DNA of 64,000 nucleotides from Nemophila menziesii (GCA_029959085.1 JARWIR010000003.1:25807505-25871504), one strand, 5' to 3'; counted from the first letter of the stretch, positions 48,195 to 58,365 are shown. Notes: generated from the letters alone by a model not told the origin. Program-made: numbers and translations.

Positions 48195-48560
48195 AATAAT
48201 ATTACAAGGAAAAATCTCCCACACTCCTAGGGTCAAGCACCTCACACACTTAGAAAGAAAATCAGCATTTCCATTATCCTAACAAGGAATGTGGCAAACA
48301 TACCATAATCCCTATATTGATGTACAACTTTACCTAAAAGAGACCTAACAATCTATCTTGCTCAAGACTGATTGCTAATTCCTTGAACAACTTCAAGAAT
48401 ATCGTACACAGCCAAATTATATTTAGGTTTGTTTTCAGGGACAATTTATACCTTTCGTGATTGCTAAAGTATCTCCTTCAAGGGAAGATTGCATTAGGTT
48501 AAATTAGATGTTTTGAGTATTCATGTTCCCTTAAAGGTCTTAGAGGTTTAATCAAATGTC
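48195..48560 (-). pseudogene. LINE RNase H remnant, minus strand
   Basis: The minus strand reads, with stops and shifts, DTLAITKGINCP, AVYDILEVVQGISNQS and HIPC-x-DNGNADFLSKCVRCL. This fits the second half of a plant RNase H-like domain (E/D-x-x-A-L; D-S-x-x-V-V-x-x-I; N-x-x-AD-x-L-x-K). It is the 3' end of a decayed LINE oriented to lower coordinates. Confidence 0.55.
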
Positions 48561-49860
48561 AGTTGGATCATTATCCTAGATGAAAATGGTTAGTTAAGAA
48601 ATCCACATTCCTAGTAGCCTTTATTATTTGTAGAAGTTTTATCTTGTAAAACATGATTTTGGGTGTTCCCATAAGTGAAAAATTCACTCATGTATGTCTT
48701 GATGATCTTATCAACTCGACCTTCATCCTACGTAATATTGTTAGAATAGTATCTGCCGTATTTGTAACCCAATATTCCAGCATGACATGGTTTAAGAGTT
48801 TCTACATATTTTTTGGGCCAACCACAATTAAAACATAAATTAGTAATCATAAGAAACCAGTTTTTCTATAAGCAAACACGATGTGGTTTAGTGTGTATTT
48901 GAAGAATATATATATATATTCCAGTATTTTGGCTAATTAGGCATGTGATAAGAAGGTTGTGATTGTATCATGGTATCTAATACATAAGGGGCATATCAGA
49001 ACAGACACACATTTTGTTTACAGATGTTGGATCTGGTTGGAATTTCATTAAGTATAAATAATCATAAAACTCATTAAAGAAAGTTGTATTATGCCAAACT
49101 AAGTTATATGTTGATATATTCCCATGATCTGAAGATGAGACATAAATACCCATTCTTACATTTTCCTTGTTAATCAAATAGTCCAGATTTAGTCAAGTTT
49201 TTTAAGACTCGTTAAAAATCCAACATGGTATGTCCTCTTGATCAATGTTGTAATATGGTATTCTAAAGAAAAGTTCTAAAATTTGGACCTAAATAAATGC
49301 TCAATAAGTTAAAAATTTCATCCAAATTATATAGGAATAATTAGACAGTTTAGCGTGGTCAAATCACTGAAATCAGGTTTGACAAGTTTCATACTTTGGT
49401 AGCCAATTTGTGTCCTAGTTGATGTAGATGATATCCCAGTTAGTTAGAGGTTGGTCTAAACCCACAAAACCCCTTCTATCTTAGAGACATCCTAGAAGGA
49501 GTTAGGGAAATAAATGCCTTAAAAACTCTAAAAATCAAGCATCTAATCTATCGATAGATAAGTCTCTAAGTTTGGTTCCCAAGGAGAGAATTGTTCATAA
49601 GATGAAACTAGTAGAAGACCAACCCACCCCCAACTTTTGGGAAATCAATCAATGGTCAAACTATCCTGTAAAATCTTGTTTTTAGAGTTGTAATTTCATG
49701 AAAAAATTGCAACCAGACTAGATCGTATTTTACATGTCTTCTTTGGTAAAAGAATAGTTGTTATTATATGCTCCACTTGTCTAGATTTATATGTCCATTC
49801 TTTTGGTACATAAAAATTAAATTAAATATCCAATAATAGTCTTCTATTAAATAACCCTTA
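48561..49860. other. Probable LINE debris; no readable gene
   Basis: If the RNase H remnant ends a LINE, this region would hold its earlier domains, but I could not identify a reverse transcriptase motif on the minus strand. AT-rich, with many stops on both strands. Small ORFs at 48653-48838 and 48977-49177 show no family resemblance. Confidence 0.3.
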
Positions 49861-50092
49861 TATAATATGCATAAAGTTATTTATTGCATTATTCTTTCTA
49901 TTACTTAATTAAGAGTAATATTGGTATAATATAGGGACCTATAATGTAATTTGGTATAAGATAAGAATTTATTTTGTAATTTTTGCATAATAGATGAAAA
50001 TCTATAATGCAAATAAGTTTAAAAAATGAATTTCAAGGGTGTTGCCCCCGAACTCCTTTGACCCCTAACAACAAATCCTGGCTCCGCCCCTG
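49861..50092. mobile_element. Remnant of the CAGGGGCGG MITE family
   Basis: GGGACCTATAATGTAATTTG, TTTTTGCATAATAGATG, GTGTTGCCCCCGAACTC and CTGGCTCCGCCCCTGG reproduce the right half of 37299-37798, with an intact terminal GGCTCCGCCCCTG. The left half is absent or too diverged. Confidence 0.65.
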
Positions 50093-50278
50093 GTAATCAC
50101 AATACTAAAAACCTAATAACCCCTGGTTTAGGTGGGAAGGGTAATATTCATTCGACTTTCAATATTGTTGTCAACAATTTAAAGCAACACATTTATTATT
50201 TGTTTAAGATTTTTTTTACAATACATAAACTTTTAAAAGATTTATAGATTTTAAAAAAAGAATTACATAAAAGAACAT
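50093..50278. repeat. Inverted F-box upstream flank, unit B
   Basis: The inverse of the sequence beyond the F-box(-) promoters: AATCACAATACTAAAAACC, TAATAACCCCTGGTTTAGG, GTCAACAATTTAAAGC. It extends further than the unit A copy at 16000, which was cut by the MITE remnant. Confidence 0.65.
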
Positions 50279-50287
50279 TTAAAGTAA

Positions 50288-51841
50288 GGGTCAATTACCG
50301 AAGGAGACTTGAAAAAAATCAATGTGCCACTTAGGATCTAGTCAATTCCTCTCTCCTTGTTAAAGGCCAATAAAATGTCCAATGTCATAACTACCTTTCT
50401 AGTGCATATAAGACAAAAAAATAGATTATTTCTCTCTCATCCACTACCATTACTCTCTCTTCTCCATTACCATTAATCTCTCTCCTCCTTTATCATTTTT
50501 TCTCTCTCCTCTTTCATTAATTATCAAATATTTTCCAGCTCCGACCACAACCACCGATCACCGCCGGCCGCCTCCGGCCACCGCCGGAAAAAGTTCTGAG
50601 CGAGGAAAAAAGTTCTGAGTCTGGAAAATAGTTCTAAGTCTGGAAAAAAGTTCTGAGTCTGAGTGCAAAAGTTCTGAGTATGAGTGCAAAAGTTCTAAGT
50701 CTGAGTGCAAAAGTTCTGAGTCTGAGTGCAAAAGTTCTGAGTCTGAGTGCAAAAGTTCTGAGTCTGAGTGCAAAAGTTCCGTTAACGCCAGATTTTTAAT
50801 CGCCAACAGTGTTGAGCGCAAAAGTTCTGAGTCTGAGTGCAAAAGTTCTGAGTCTGAGTGCAAAAGTTCCATTAACGCCAGATTTTTAATCGCCAACAGT
50901 GTTGAGCGCAAAAGTTCTGAGCCTGAGTGCAAAAGTTCTGAGTCTGAGTGCAAAAGTTCTGAGTATGAGTGCAAAAGTTCTGAGTCTGAGTGCAAAAGTT
51001 TTGAGTCTGAGTGCAAAAGTTCCGTTAACGCCAGATTTTTAATCGCCAACAGTGTTGAGCGCAAAAGTTCTGAGTCTGAGTGCAAAAGTTTTGAGTCTGA
51101 GTGCAAAAGTTCTGAGTCTGAGTGCAAAAGTTCCATTAACGCCAGATTTTTAATCGCCAACAGTGTTGAGCGCAAAAAGTTCCGTGTGCAAAAGTTCTGA
51201 GCGCAAAAGTTCTGAGCGCAAAAGACCAAAAAAATAAACATAAACACGAAGCAAGAACAAATCTGCTACATAAACTTGCTGAGCATCTCGAATCGACTGG
51301 AGATCCAAGCTTCTTCTTCACAAATATAAGCACAAAAACAACTTCGTTTATCCATGGCTTTCAAATTCGATCTTAGAGATTATTGTGCAGCAGATCAATT
51401 TCTTCCTTCCATGGCGGAACCCTAGATCGAAACTCTATTTCGGATCGGTCAAATCTCCACCTTCGCTGCGGTATTCATCGAAGTTCATGCCAACGGTCTT
51501 CTTCTCCGCGCTCTCTTCTTCGGTTGCTTGGTGGCTGCGTGCTTCAAGTGAAGCAATGGAAAAAAGGAATATTATGGAGTGGAGAAGAGAGGCGTTGATT
51601 GTAAGAGGTGAGGAGAGAGGTAGAAAGAGAGAGAGAAATATTTCTGAAAATGTAATTTAGGATTTAAAAGATATTATGATAATATTTAGTATATATAGAG
51701 AATAAAAAAGGGTAGGAAAGTAATTGGGAAATTAGGCTATAGTGTTAAATTTAGTTTGTGGCCTTTAGTAAAAAGAGGCTATAGAGCCGGTCTCCTTAGG
51801 TCACGAGGTGGTCTTTTCAAAACTCTTTGGGTAATAATCTC
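50288..51841. mobile_element. MULE with internal minisatellite, 1.55 kb
   Basis: Perfect 9-bp target repeat TTAAAGTAA at 50279-50287 and 51842-51850; the unoccupied site is at about 16151-16160 in unit A. Ends are GGGTCAATTACCGAAGGAGA and, inverted, GAGATTATTACCCAAAGAGT. Arms include AATGTGCCACTTAGGATC and, on the other side, GAGCCGGTCTCCTTAGGTC. The interior has a GC-rich CACCGCCGGCC block, the minisatellite, and a promoter-like GC-richer part at 51350-51560. No transposase. Sister of the element at 54599-56160. Confidence 0.92.
50596..51228. repeat. Minisatellite with 21-base and 48-base units in a higher-order pattern
   Basis: About 18-20 copies of a 21-base unit (AAAAGTTCTGAG followed by TCTGAGTGC) are broken by four copies of a 48-base unit containing AACGCCAGATTTTTAATCG and CCAACAGTGTTGAGCGC, at about 50770, 50860, 51012 and 51130. 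Both lengths are multiples of three, so a 229-codon minus-strand frame (50558-51247) stays open, reading ELLHSDS heptads and LLAIKNLAL blocks. The frame is a consequence of the unit lengths; no protein function is implied. Confidence 0.9.
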
Positions 51842-51968
51842 TTAAAGTAATTCTGGATCTAAAAATAATTTTTTAATATTTTTGACACATATTCTGATTT
51901 CTACTTAAAAAGTTTTAATAAGTAAAATTATATATGATTTTAACTTTAATATAAATGTTAAATATAAC

Positions 51969-52395
51969 CTATGCTGTATATATCGCCGCCTAGGTGTCAA
52001 CTCCCCCCTCAGCCGCTTACGCCTAGTAAAAATGCTAGGCGTTTTAGCCTAGCGCCTTAGTCCCCGTGGAACAGGCGCCTAACCCGCCTAGGCACCGATT
52101 AATGGCAAAAAATGGCCGCCTAGTCCCTCTTTTAATATTTTTTTACTCTCAGAAATTCTTGAATTGATATGATAACTCTAATTTTTGTATTTTTGTATTT
52201 AATATAGTGGTGTTAGATAAATTTTATGACTTAAATATATAAAATGATTATTATTTATACACATGTATTACTAAATATTAAAACTACATATCGGGATTCA
52301 AAACCGCTTAATCCCGCCTAAGCCCCGCGTAGTCCCTCCTAGGCGCTAGGCCCCAGTCGACCACATAGGCCGCGGAACCGAGATCTACAGCATAG
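51969..52395. mobile_element. hAT-like MITE, 427 bp
   Basis: Perfect 8-bp target repeat AATATAAC at 51961-51968 and 52396-52403. Termini CTATGCTGTATATATC and, inverted, CTATGCTGTAGATCTC. GC-rich arms with many CGCCTAGGCG-type motifs (GCCTAG, CTAGGCG) surround an AT-rich centre. It sits about 45 bases upstream of the conserved promoter block of the F-box gene. The related promoters at 28295 and 61630 lack it. Confidence 0.9.
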
Positions 52396-52440
52396 AATAT
52401 AACACAGGCCAGCTAGAATCTTATAGCATTTCATAAACCC

Positions 52441-52610
52441 GTGGGCCCACAATCCTCTTTGGCTTGTTGCTCTTTTATCAAAACGGTCCGAACATTCACA
52501 CTAGAACAGAGGTATTCATCGTCTTCAAAGAAAAAGAACTAAACGCAGCTCTTTTACCTCATCGTTCATCATCTCCACCTTAGCCTATATATCTCTTCAA
52601 CCTTTTACAG
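52441..52610 (+). promoter_or_regulatory. Proximal promoter and leader exon of the unit B F-box(+) gene
   Basis: The family element here is the 10-bp palindrome GTGGGCCCAC at 52441-52450, a double site II-type GGGCCC. It is followed by AATCCTCTTTGGC and the leader exon, which ends TTTTACAG at 52610. The upstream side has been changed by the hAT MITE and the MULE, so distal regulation may differ from unit A. Confidence 0.5.
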
Positions 52611-53060
52611 GTAATTTTTACTCTATACACACGTACGAGAATTTTCCTTTGTTAATTTTGTGATCATTTTTATCTTTTTAGTTTTATTTTCTGCTTGAGA
52701 CATTTTAGCTCACATAAACCCTCAATTTTGAGTTACATTTTTGTTTGAAGTTTTTTTTTTGATCAATCAACAACTTTTTATTAAAGCTCAACCAGCAATG
52801 TCTTTTCAACCAAGATCCATCAATCCGGATCATGAAACTTGTTTGAAGTTTTACCTTTGACATGTTTATTATTTATGTAAAAAAACTAACAGTGTAATAT
52901 TGTGCTTGAGGAATTTTATATTGTGTTTAAATAAAAATAGTAGTAGATGATCATATCGGGAAATCAAAAGATAAGTTAAAACTGCTATCAAAGTTAACTG
53001 ATAGTGAAATTAACCCAAGAAAGAGTTGATTGTTGATTGTTATTCATGTAAATTTTGCAG
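52611..53060 (+). other. 5' UTR intron of the unit B F-box(+) gene
   Basis: Donor TTTTACAG/GTAATT and acceptor AATTTTGCAG, 13 bases before the ATG. At 450 bases it is the longest of the family because of the retroposed insert at 52754-52838. Confidence 0.75.
52754..52838 (-). mobile_element. Short retroposed insert with A tail in the leader intron (unit B)
   Basis: The inverse of 27849-27930 with a single internal difference by eye (TTAATAAAAAG against TTAATTAAAAG in the forward sense). Flanked by TTGTTTGAAGTTT repeats (about 52741-52753 and 52839-52851). The minus-strand A tail is 9-11 bases. Confidence 0.75.
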
Positions 53061-53073
53061 TGAGCTTGCAAAA

Positions 53074-54150
53074 ATGGACCAAACTTCAAAAATGGAGAAA
53101 ACTTTACCTCAAGAATTGATTGTCGAGATTCTAGTAAAATTGCCTGTCAAGTCATTGGTGCGTTTCCGGTGTGTGTCTAAAGCTTGGTCTCGTTTGATCA
53201 AAAGCCCTAATTTCATCGCCTTGCACCTAAAACAAAACAAAGCTAAGTGTGTTTTAATTACCCAGCTTGTTAACCAAAAAAAATTGTTGTCCTTTCATTC
53301 ATGTGAATCACTTGCTCGAATCTCCTCAGATGTAGAGATACCTTACACCTTTGTTCAAAGCCGTGGAGATGTGTTGTATGGTAAAAAACCCGAGGTTTCA
53401 TTGCCTTGTAATGGCTTGATTTGTTTCTCATATAAACAAAACATTGTTTTAGCTAATCCAGCTGTTAGAGACTTTAAAGTGCTTCCTAGGCCAAACTTTT
53501 TTGCATCTTCAAAGCATGAGGTTTATGTAGAAGCATTTGGATTAGGCTTTGACTGTGGGAAAAACGAATATAAAGTTGTTGCGTTTATGGAATATGACAG
53601 AAAAATAGACATAACTGGGGTATACAATCTAAGTACTAATTCATGGAAAAAAATAAAGTTTGAGTTTCCGCAAATGTATGCTCCCGGAGCACCTTTAAAT
53701 GGAGTATTGCATTGGGTATCTAAGACTTTGAACGGACATGAAGACTCCATAATTACGTTTAATTTGAACAAAGAAGTGTTTGGAGAGATGAAGTTTGTGA
53801 ATGAAACTTCTGGTATGAGTTTATGGAAAAGTGTTAAAGTGGTGAAGGATTGTTTGAGTGTGTTTGATTATCGTTCTTGCAATGATATTGAACTTGCTAT
53901 TGATATATGGGTGATGAAGGAATATGGGGTGGTGAAAAGTTGGAGTAGAATAGTTAGAGTGGGCCCGTTTGAAGATATAATGGTGTATCGTCCTCATTTG
54001 TTGTGGAGAGATGAAACTGCAATTTTGTGTGAATCTTACTATGGAGATATTTTCTCTTATGCCCTTGGTTCGACTCATGAGATTACAATGTTTGGATTTA
54101 AAGGTGATTGTGGTATGCTTTACCAGGAAAGTTTAGTTTCTCTTAGTTAG
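53074..54150 (+). CDS. F-box protein with F-box-associated domain (unit B, plus strand)
   Basis: A 358-residue intact protein starting MDQTSKMEKTLPQELIVEIL. The F-box is at about residues 10-51; the FBA-type region has CNGLICFSYKQNIVLANPAV, FGLGFDCGKNEYKVV and STNSWKKIKFEFPQMYAPGA. Expected role: SCF ubiquitin-ligase substrate adaptor. The N-terminal half follows the unit A plus gene (VNQKKLLSFHS, DVEIPYTFVQSRGDV), while the segment FEFPQMYAPGAPLNGVLHWV follows the minus-strand copies at 59930 and 27262, so it looks like a mosaic. An upstream in-frame ATG (53026) lies in the leader intron and is not used as the start. The next gene downstream is the kinase copy, in tail-to-tail orientation, beyond the nested MULEs. 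Confidence 0.92.
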   Translation: MDQTSKMEKTLPQELIVEILVKLPVKSLVRFRCVSKAWSRLIKSPNFIALHLKQNKAKCVLITQLVNQKKLLSFHSCESLARISSDVEIPYTFVQSRGDVLYGKKPEVSLPCNGLICFSYKQNIVLANPAVRDFKVLPRPNFFASSKHEVYVEAFGLGFDCGKNEYKVVAFMEYDRKIDITGVYNLSTNSWKKIKFEFPQMYAPGAPLNGVLHWVSKTLNGHEDSIITFNLNKEVFGEMKFVNETSGMSLWKSVKVVKDCLSVFDYRSCNDIELAIDIWVMKEYGVVKSWSRIVRVGPFEDIMVYRPHLLWRDETAILCESYYGDIFSYALGSTHEITMFGFKGDCGMLYQESLVSLS

Positions 54151-54598
54151 TTTAAGAAGAGCTACTTGTTAACTGCTCAGCTTATTTTATATTATGAATT
54201 TTGTGTTTATTATTACTCTCTGCTACAACTTGAAGCAACAAGTTTAATTTCTTCTTTTTAAAAATTATCAGGTTCTTGATATTGTTTTAAAGTTTTAAAT
54301 CTAATGGCATTGTTTGTTAGTGTTAGCTTCCTTGCTAGCAGATTAATGGTTTGAGAGCTGAATATTAAACATCTCAGAATCAGGGATATTAATTTTATGA
54401 ATTAATGGCATACAAGTCTCTTTATTATACAAAATAACCTTCAACTCTCGTGAATTAAACAAAAGATTATTGCCCAAGAAACACCTCAAATTAGAATTAA
54501 TGCCCTTTCACCCCGCCGCTTTTTTCTTGCCCATAAAAGACACTTTTTTTTTCTTTCCTATTTTACCCCCTCACCCCAGCCGCCGTCCGTTTATTAGT

Positions 54599-56160
54599 GG
54601 GTCAATTACCCAAGGAGACTTGAGAAAAATCAATGTGCCACTTAGGAGCTAGTCAATTCCTCTCTCCTTCTTAGAGGCCAATAAAATGTCCAATGTCATA
54701 ACTACCCTTCTAGTGCATATAAGACAAAAAAATAGATTATTTCTCTCTCCTCCACTACCATTACTCTCTCTCCTCCATTACCATTAATCTCTCTCCTCCT
54801 TTATCAAATAATTTCCAGCTCCGACCACAACCACCGATCACCGCCGGCCACCTCCGGCCACTGCCGGAAAAAGTTCTGAGCATGGAATAAAGTTCTGAGC
54901 GTAAAGTAAAGTTCTGAGCGTAAAGTAAAGTTCTGAGCATAAAATAAAGTTCTGAGCATAGAATAAAGTTCTGAGCGTAGAATATAGTTCTGAGCCTAGG
55001 GTGCTGAGTATGGGAAAAGTACTGAGTCTGGGGGATTGAGCATGGAAAAAGTACTGAGCCTAGGATGCTCGTGCTCAGTAACTTGCTGAGCGTGCTCAAT
55101 AACTTGTTGAGCGTGCTCAATAAAATTAATGAGTATAAAAAAAATCAATGAGTTTTTGGGATTTTACCCTCTTTCCATAGTTTATGACTAAATCCATATC
55201 ACTTACAAGTTTAAATTAAATTAGATAATATAAAATTCACTTCCTATTCTAATTAACAATTTAGTCCCATTACAAGAAAACAAGGAATAAATCATTTTCA
55301 TTCAAATCTCATTGTAATAATATATCAATAAGAAAAGAAATAAAAATAGTTAAAAGCAACAGAAATATTTAAACTTTTGCGTAGCCACAAAAAGCAACCC
55401 CACTAATCAATTATCAAAGCATTGGATCGTGTCCAAAAAAAATAAAATCAAAGCATTGAATCTAGTCTCTTCCAAAAGAGACCTGTGAGATCTATTACCA
55501 CAGATGGTGACAAGAATCAGCAACATGTCTCCAGCAATGTTTATATATCGAACAGATGGTGACAAAACTTGGCTTCCAAATCGGAGCTCCAAATATCACC
55601 CACGGCCGGAGAAGAACAATAAACTGTTTCGCAGGAAAATGGATGGCCACGACCAACTGTCTTCTTCTCGGAGCAGAAGCAGATCGGAGCAGCAAAATGG
55701 ATAATGGAGGCCAATAAAATTGAAGAAGCAGATCGGTGGCCGAGCTCCGATCCGATTTCGAGCTTTCTTTTCCGATCCGGCGAAGCTTCCATGCCCGGAT
55801 CTTCCATGGCCGAGGTCAACAACTAAGCCTATTCATGAGCTTTCCGAGCTTTTTTCTTCAGATCCATGGCCAAGATATATGCAGTTTTTATGAAAAATGG
55901 AAGAAATTGAAAGAAGAAGAAAGAGAAAGGTGGATTACGGGAGAAACAAATGAGAGAAGAGAGAATAAAATTTTAGGGTTTTAAAAAAGCAGGAAAATTA
56001 GTATATATAGGAAAAGAAAAATAAAAAAGGGTATAAATGTAATTGGAAATTTGACTTACAGTGTTAATTTTTGTTTGTGGCCTTTAGTAAGAAGAGGATA
56101 AAGAGCCGGTCTTGTTAGGTCACGAGGTGGTGTTTTCAAGACCCTTTGGGTAATAATCTC
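54599..56160. mobile_element. Inner MULE, 1.56 kb
   Basis: Perfect 9-bp repeat TTTATTAGT at 54590-54598 and 56161-56169. Ends GGGTCAATTACCCAAGGAGA and, inverted, GAGATTATTACCCAAAGGGT, as in the element at 50288. Interior order is the same: CACCGCCGGCC block, expanded AAAGTTCTGAGC repeats (about 54868-55000, unit of about 18 bases, six copies), then a GC-richer part (55500-55870) with short frames that may be captured exon sequence. No transposase. Confidence 0.92.
54868..55115. repeat. Short tandem repeat inside the inner MULE
   Basis: Units of about 18 bases, such as AAAGTTCTGAGCGTAAAGT, with variants GCATAAAA and GCATAGAA, about six copies. They are followed by more degenerate AAAGTACTGAG and GAGCGTGCTCAATAACTTG phrases to about 55115. 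The seed is the same as in the 50288 element, but the unit length and downstream half differ. Confidence 0.8.
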
Positions 56161-56656
56161 TTTATTAGTCGATAGTTCGTATACATCGAGTTAGTTATAT
56201 ATATATATCTCCTCTGTCTCTCTCTCTCTTTCTCTTTCATCTCTATCTCTTTTCCTTGGCAGCAACAGACATTACAAAAGTGTACTTGCACGAGTGCTGG
56301 GAAACATTCCATTACTCGTCCTTGGCAGCAGCAGACAGCAGCAGACAGCAGTAAGGGCATTAAGGTATATTTACCTTAAGTGTTTTTATGGGCAAGTGGC
56401 TAAGTTAGCAGGTGCTTATTGGGCATTCACCCTTAAACAAACATGTAAAGTAATAAAATAAGGACATTTCAGAAAAGGGACCTTACACAACAATACAAAA
56501 GCATTTCACTATAATAGTTAAAGAAACGAGCAGGTCTACATAACAATAGCGAGCACACTAAAATTCCATACTTATTTCAAAAACATATTATAATGTATAA
56601 TAATATAATTACAATCATTTAAGAGTCAACTTAACACTATACCCATACTTTACCTT

Positions 56657-57685
56657 TCAAGTAACCTTTACTACATCTCGAGCAACAATGAGTTCTTCTA
56701 GTACATCTCCATCGCCACTTTCTGACATCATCATCAATTCATCTTCTGTCAAAAAATTATGACGCTCACCAATAGCTCTAAGAAACTGATACACTTCAAA
56801 CATAGTTGGTCTTTCTTTAGGAGCTGGAAGTACACAACTACACGCCACTTTTAAGAACTGAAAAATCTCACTATCATACCCTTTTTTAGCTAAAGTTACA
56901 TCAATCGCATCATGAAGTTTCGAATCTTTAGATAACTGAGAAATCCACTCCACAAGACTACCTTTAAACGATTCAGGAGCTTTAGACGCATGAGTAGGTT
57001 TTTCACCTGTCGCTAATTCGAGAAGTACAACACCGAAACTAAAAACATCTCCTTTCGGTGTAGCCATGAGTGTATGAGCATACTCCGGAGCAACATAACC
57101 CAAATCTCCAAATTCTCCATTTACAAAAGTACTTAAATGAGTAGCAATAGGATTCATAAGTCTCGCAAGTCCAAAATCGGAAATCTTAGGTTCGAAATCT
57201 CCATCAAGTAAAATACATTTTGAACTTACGTTTCGATGAATAATCCTCGGATTACAATTATGATGAAGCCACGCAAATCCTCGAGCCGCTCCAATACCGA
57301 TTTTAAGCCTTCGAAGCCAATCCATAACTTCAGTCCTTTCAGTCCCTTCTTCAGCGACAGGGTGTAACTTATCATTTAAAGTACCGTTTTCCATGTACTT
57401 GTACACCAAAAGGCGTTCTTTTTTTGCGACGCAAAAACCTAAAATTGGAATTAAGTTTCGGTGCTTAACATTTCCTATAGTCGCCATTTCAGATGCAAAT
57501 TCCTTTTCGGAATGTTGAGAGTCTTGTAACCTCTTTACCATTAAAGACCTTCCATCTTCAACTATTGCCTTGTACATAGTTCCGGTTCTTCCTGACCCAA
57601 TGATATTATTGTCGCTAAAATTATTTGTAGCCTTCATGAGATCACTTAATCTCATTTTGGAAACAGACTTTTCAAACATCGAAAG
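56657..57685 (-). other. Intact kinase exon of the unit B BIR1-like copy
   Basis: 343 codons with no stop, from [20 protein letters not shown] to [11 protein letters not shown]. The whole kinase fold is represented, including [20 protein letters not shown] and the C-terminal [20 protein letters not shown]. The catalytic loop has HRNVSSKC, so Asp of HRD is Asn, as in the BIR family. The contrast with the broken unit A exon could reflect recent loss of the ectodomain or constraint on the kinase alone. Confidence 0.85.
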
Positions 57686-58365
57686 CTGAAAGAATAAACT
57701 AGTTTAGCATTTAATTAATTATAAAACAAAAAAGGAAAAGAAAAAAAAATACCTGGATATGTTTGGCACCCTTAATATTTTTAGCCCATCTATTACCTTC
57801 AGGATCACCTAACTTTCTTTTTCGGGAAACTCTTCGATAATAGAAAAAGGAGACAGTACCTACAACTATAGCGGCAACAATTACTCCACCAACGGCGGCT
57901 AAAATCAAGGGTATAGCACCTTTTTTCTTTGAACCCTCGCAATTCGCTAATGGTCCACCACATAGTCCTGCATTATTTCTATAGTTCTCCGCTGGAATAC
58001 TAGCATTACTGAAAATCGGTACTTGCCCTAACTGTGGAGGTATTTGACCTGTGAACTGATTGCTTTCAAGATTGAGGTTGTTAAGATAAGTACAATGGTG
58101 CAATTTTTTTTAAACAAATTCACCTTCAAGTCCCACATCTGAAAGCTGGATATTTAAAACCTTGCTTTCATCAGGATACCAGCATTCAATTCCTAAATAT
58201 TTTCAAATACCCCCCTCGGTTTTATTATCGAAGTTCCATGAAGAGAATACTACGTTGGTTGGGTCTTTTAATATCAGTTTGAACACTGTAACAAGGAATA
58301 CTATTTAATAGTAATCCAAAAAGTGTACTAATAATAGCAGAGAATGCTCCGTTATATAGTGCCAT
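56657..58365 (-). pseudogene. BIR1-like LRR receptor kinase, ectodomain damaged, kinase exon intact (unit B)
   Basis: The start codon is at 58363-58365 with signal peptide MALYNGAFSAIISTLFGLLL. The LRR N-terminal cap survives in pieces (FSSWNFDNKTEG; KYLGIECWYPDESKVLNIQL; DVGLEGEF) with frameshifts, and nearly all LRRs are deleted before CTYLNNLNLESNQFTGQIPP. Then come NYRNNAGLCGGPLANCEGSK, a transmembrane helix and YYRRVSRKRKLGDPEGNRWA. A 67-base intron (57686-57752) leads to a fully open kinase exon to 56657: glycine loop GSGRTG, Lys in LMVKRL, HRN in place of HRD, DFG kept, then [16 protein letters not shown]. The closest family is Arabidopsis BIR1 (At5g48380), a BAK1-interacting plasma-membrane regulator of immunity. 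No full-length protein can be made. Confidence 0.88.

Larger units (their letters stand above)
54464..56432. mobile_element. Outer MULE, split by an inner MULE
   Basis: The 9-bp repeat TTAAACAAA is at 54455-54463 and 56433-56441; unit A has it once, unoccupied, at 18222-18230. Ends are AGATTATTGCCCAAGAAACA and, inverted, GGGTGAATGCCCAATAAGCA, an imperfect inverted repeat. Without the inner element and its repeat it is about 400 bases long (54464-54598 plus 56170-56432). It carries a CAGCAGCAGACAG direct repeat near 56328-56350 and a CTCTCTCT tract. Too small to code for transposase. Confidence 0.88.

Noticed and set aside
50558..51247. A 229-residue repetitive protein of ELLHSDS units
   Set aside because: The frame is open because the minisatellite units are 21 and 48 bases. 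It crosses into the terminal region of the MULE and has no domain. Kept only as a curiosity in the findings.
53026..53073. N-terminal extension of the unit B F-box(+) reading frame (MIVDCYSCKFCSELAK)
   Set aside because: It lies in the 5' UTR intron: the conserved acceptor AATTTTGCAG ends at 53060, and the other copies start at the ATG just after it. The same holds for 60992-61039 in the minus-strand gene.
55407..55984. Overlapping ORFs on both strands in the inner MULE
   Set aside because: Several frames are open because the segment is GC-richer. They may include captured exon sequence, but I could not choose a frame or recognise a product.
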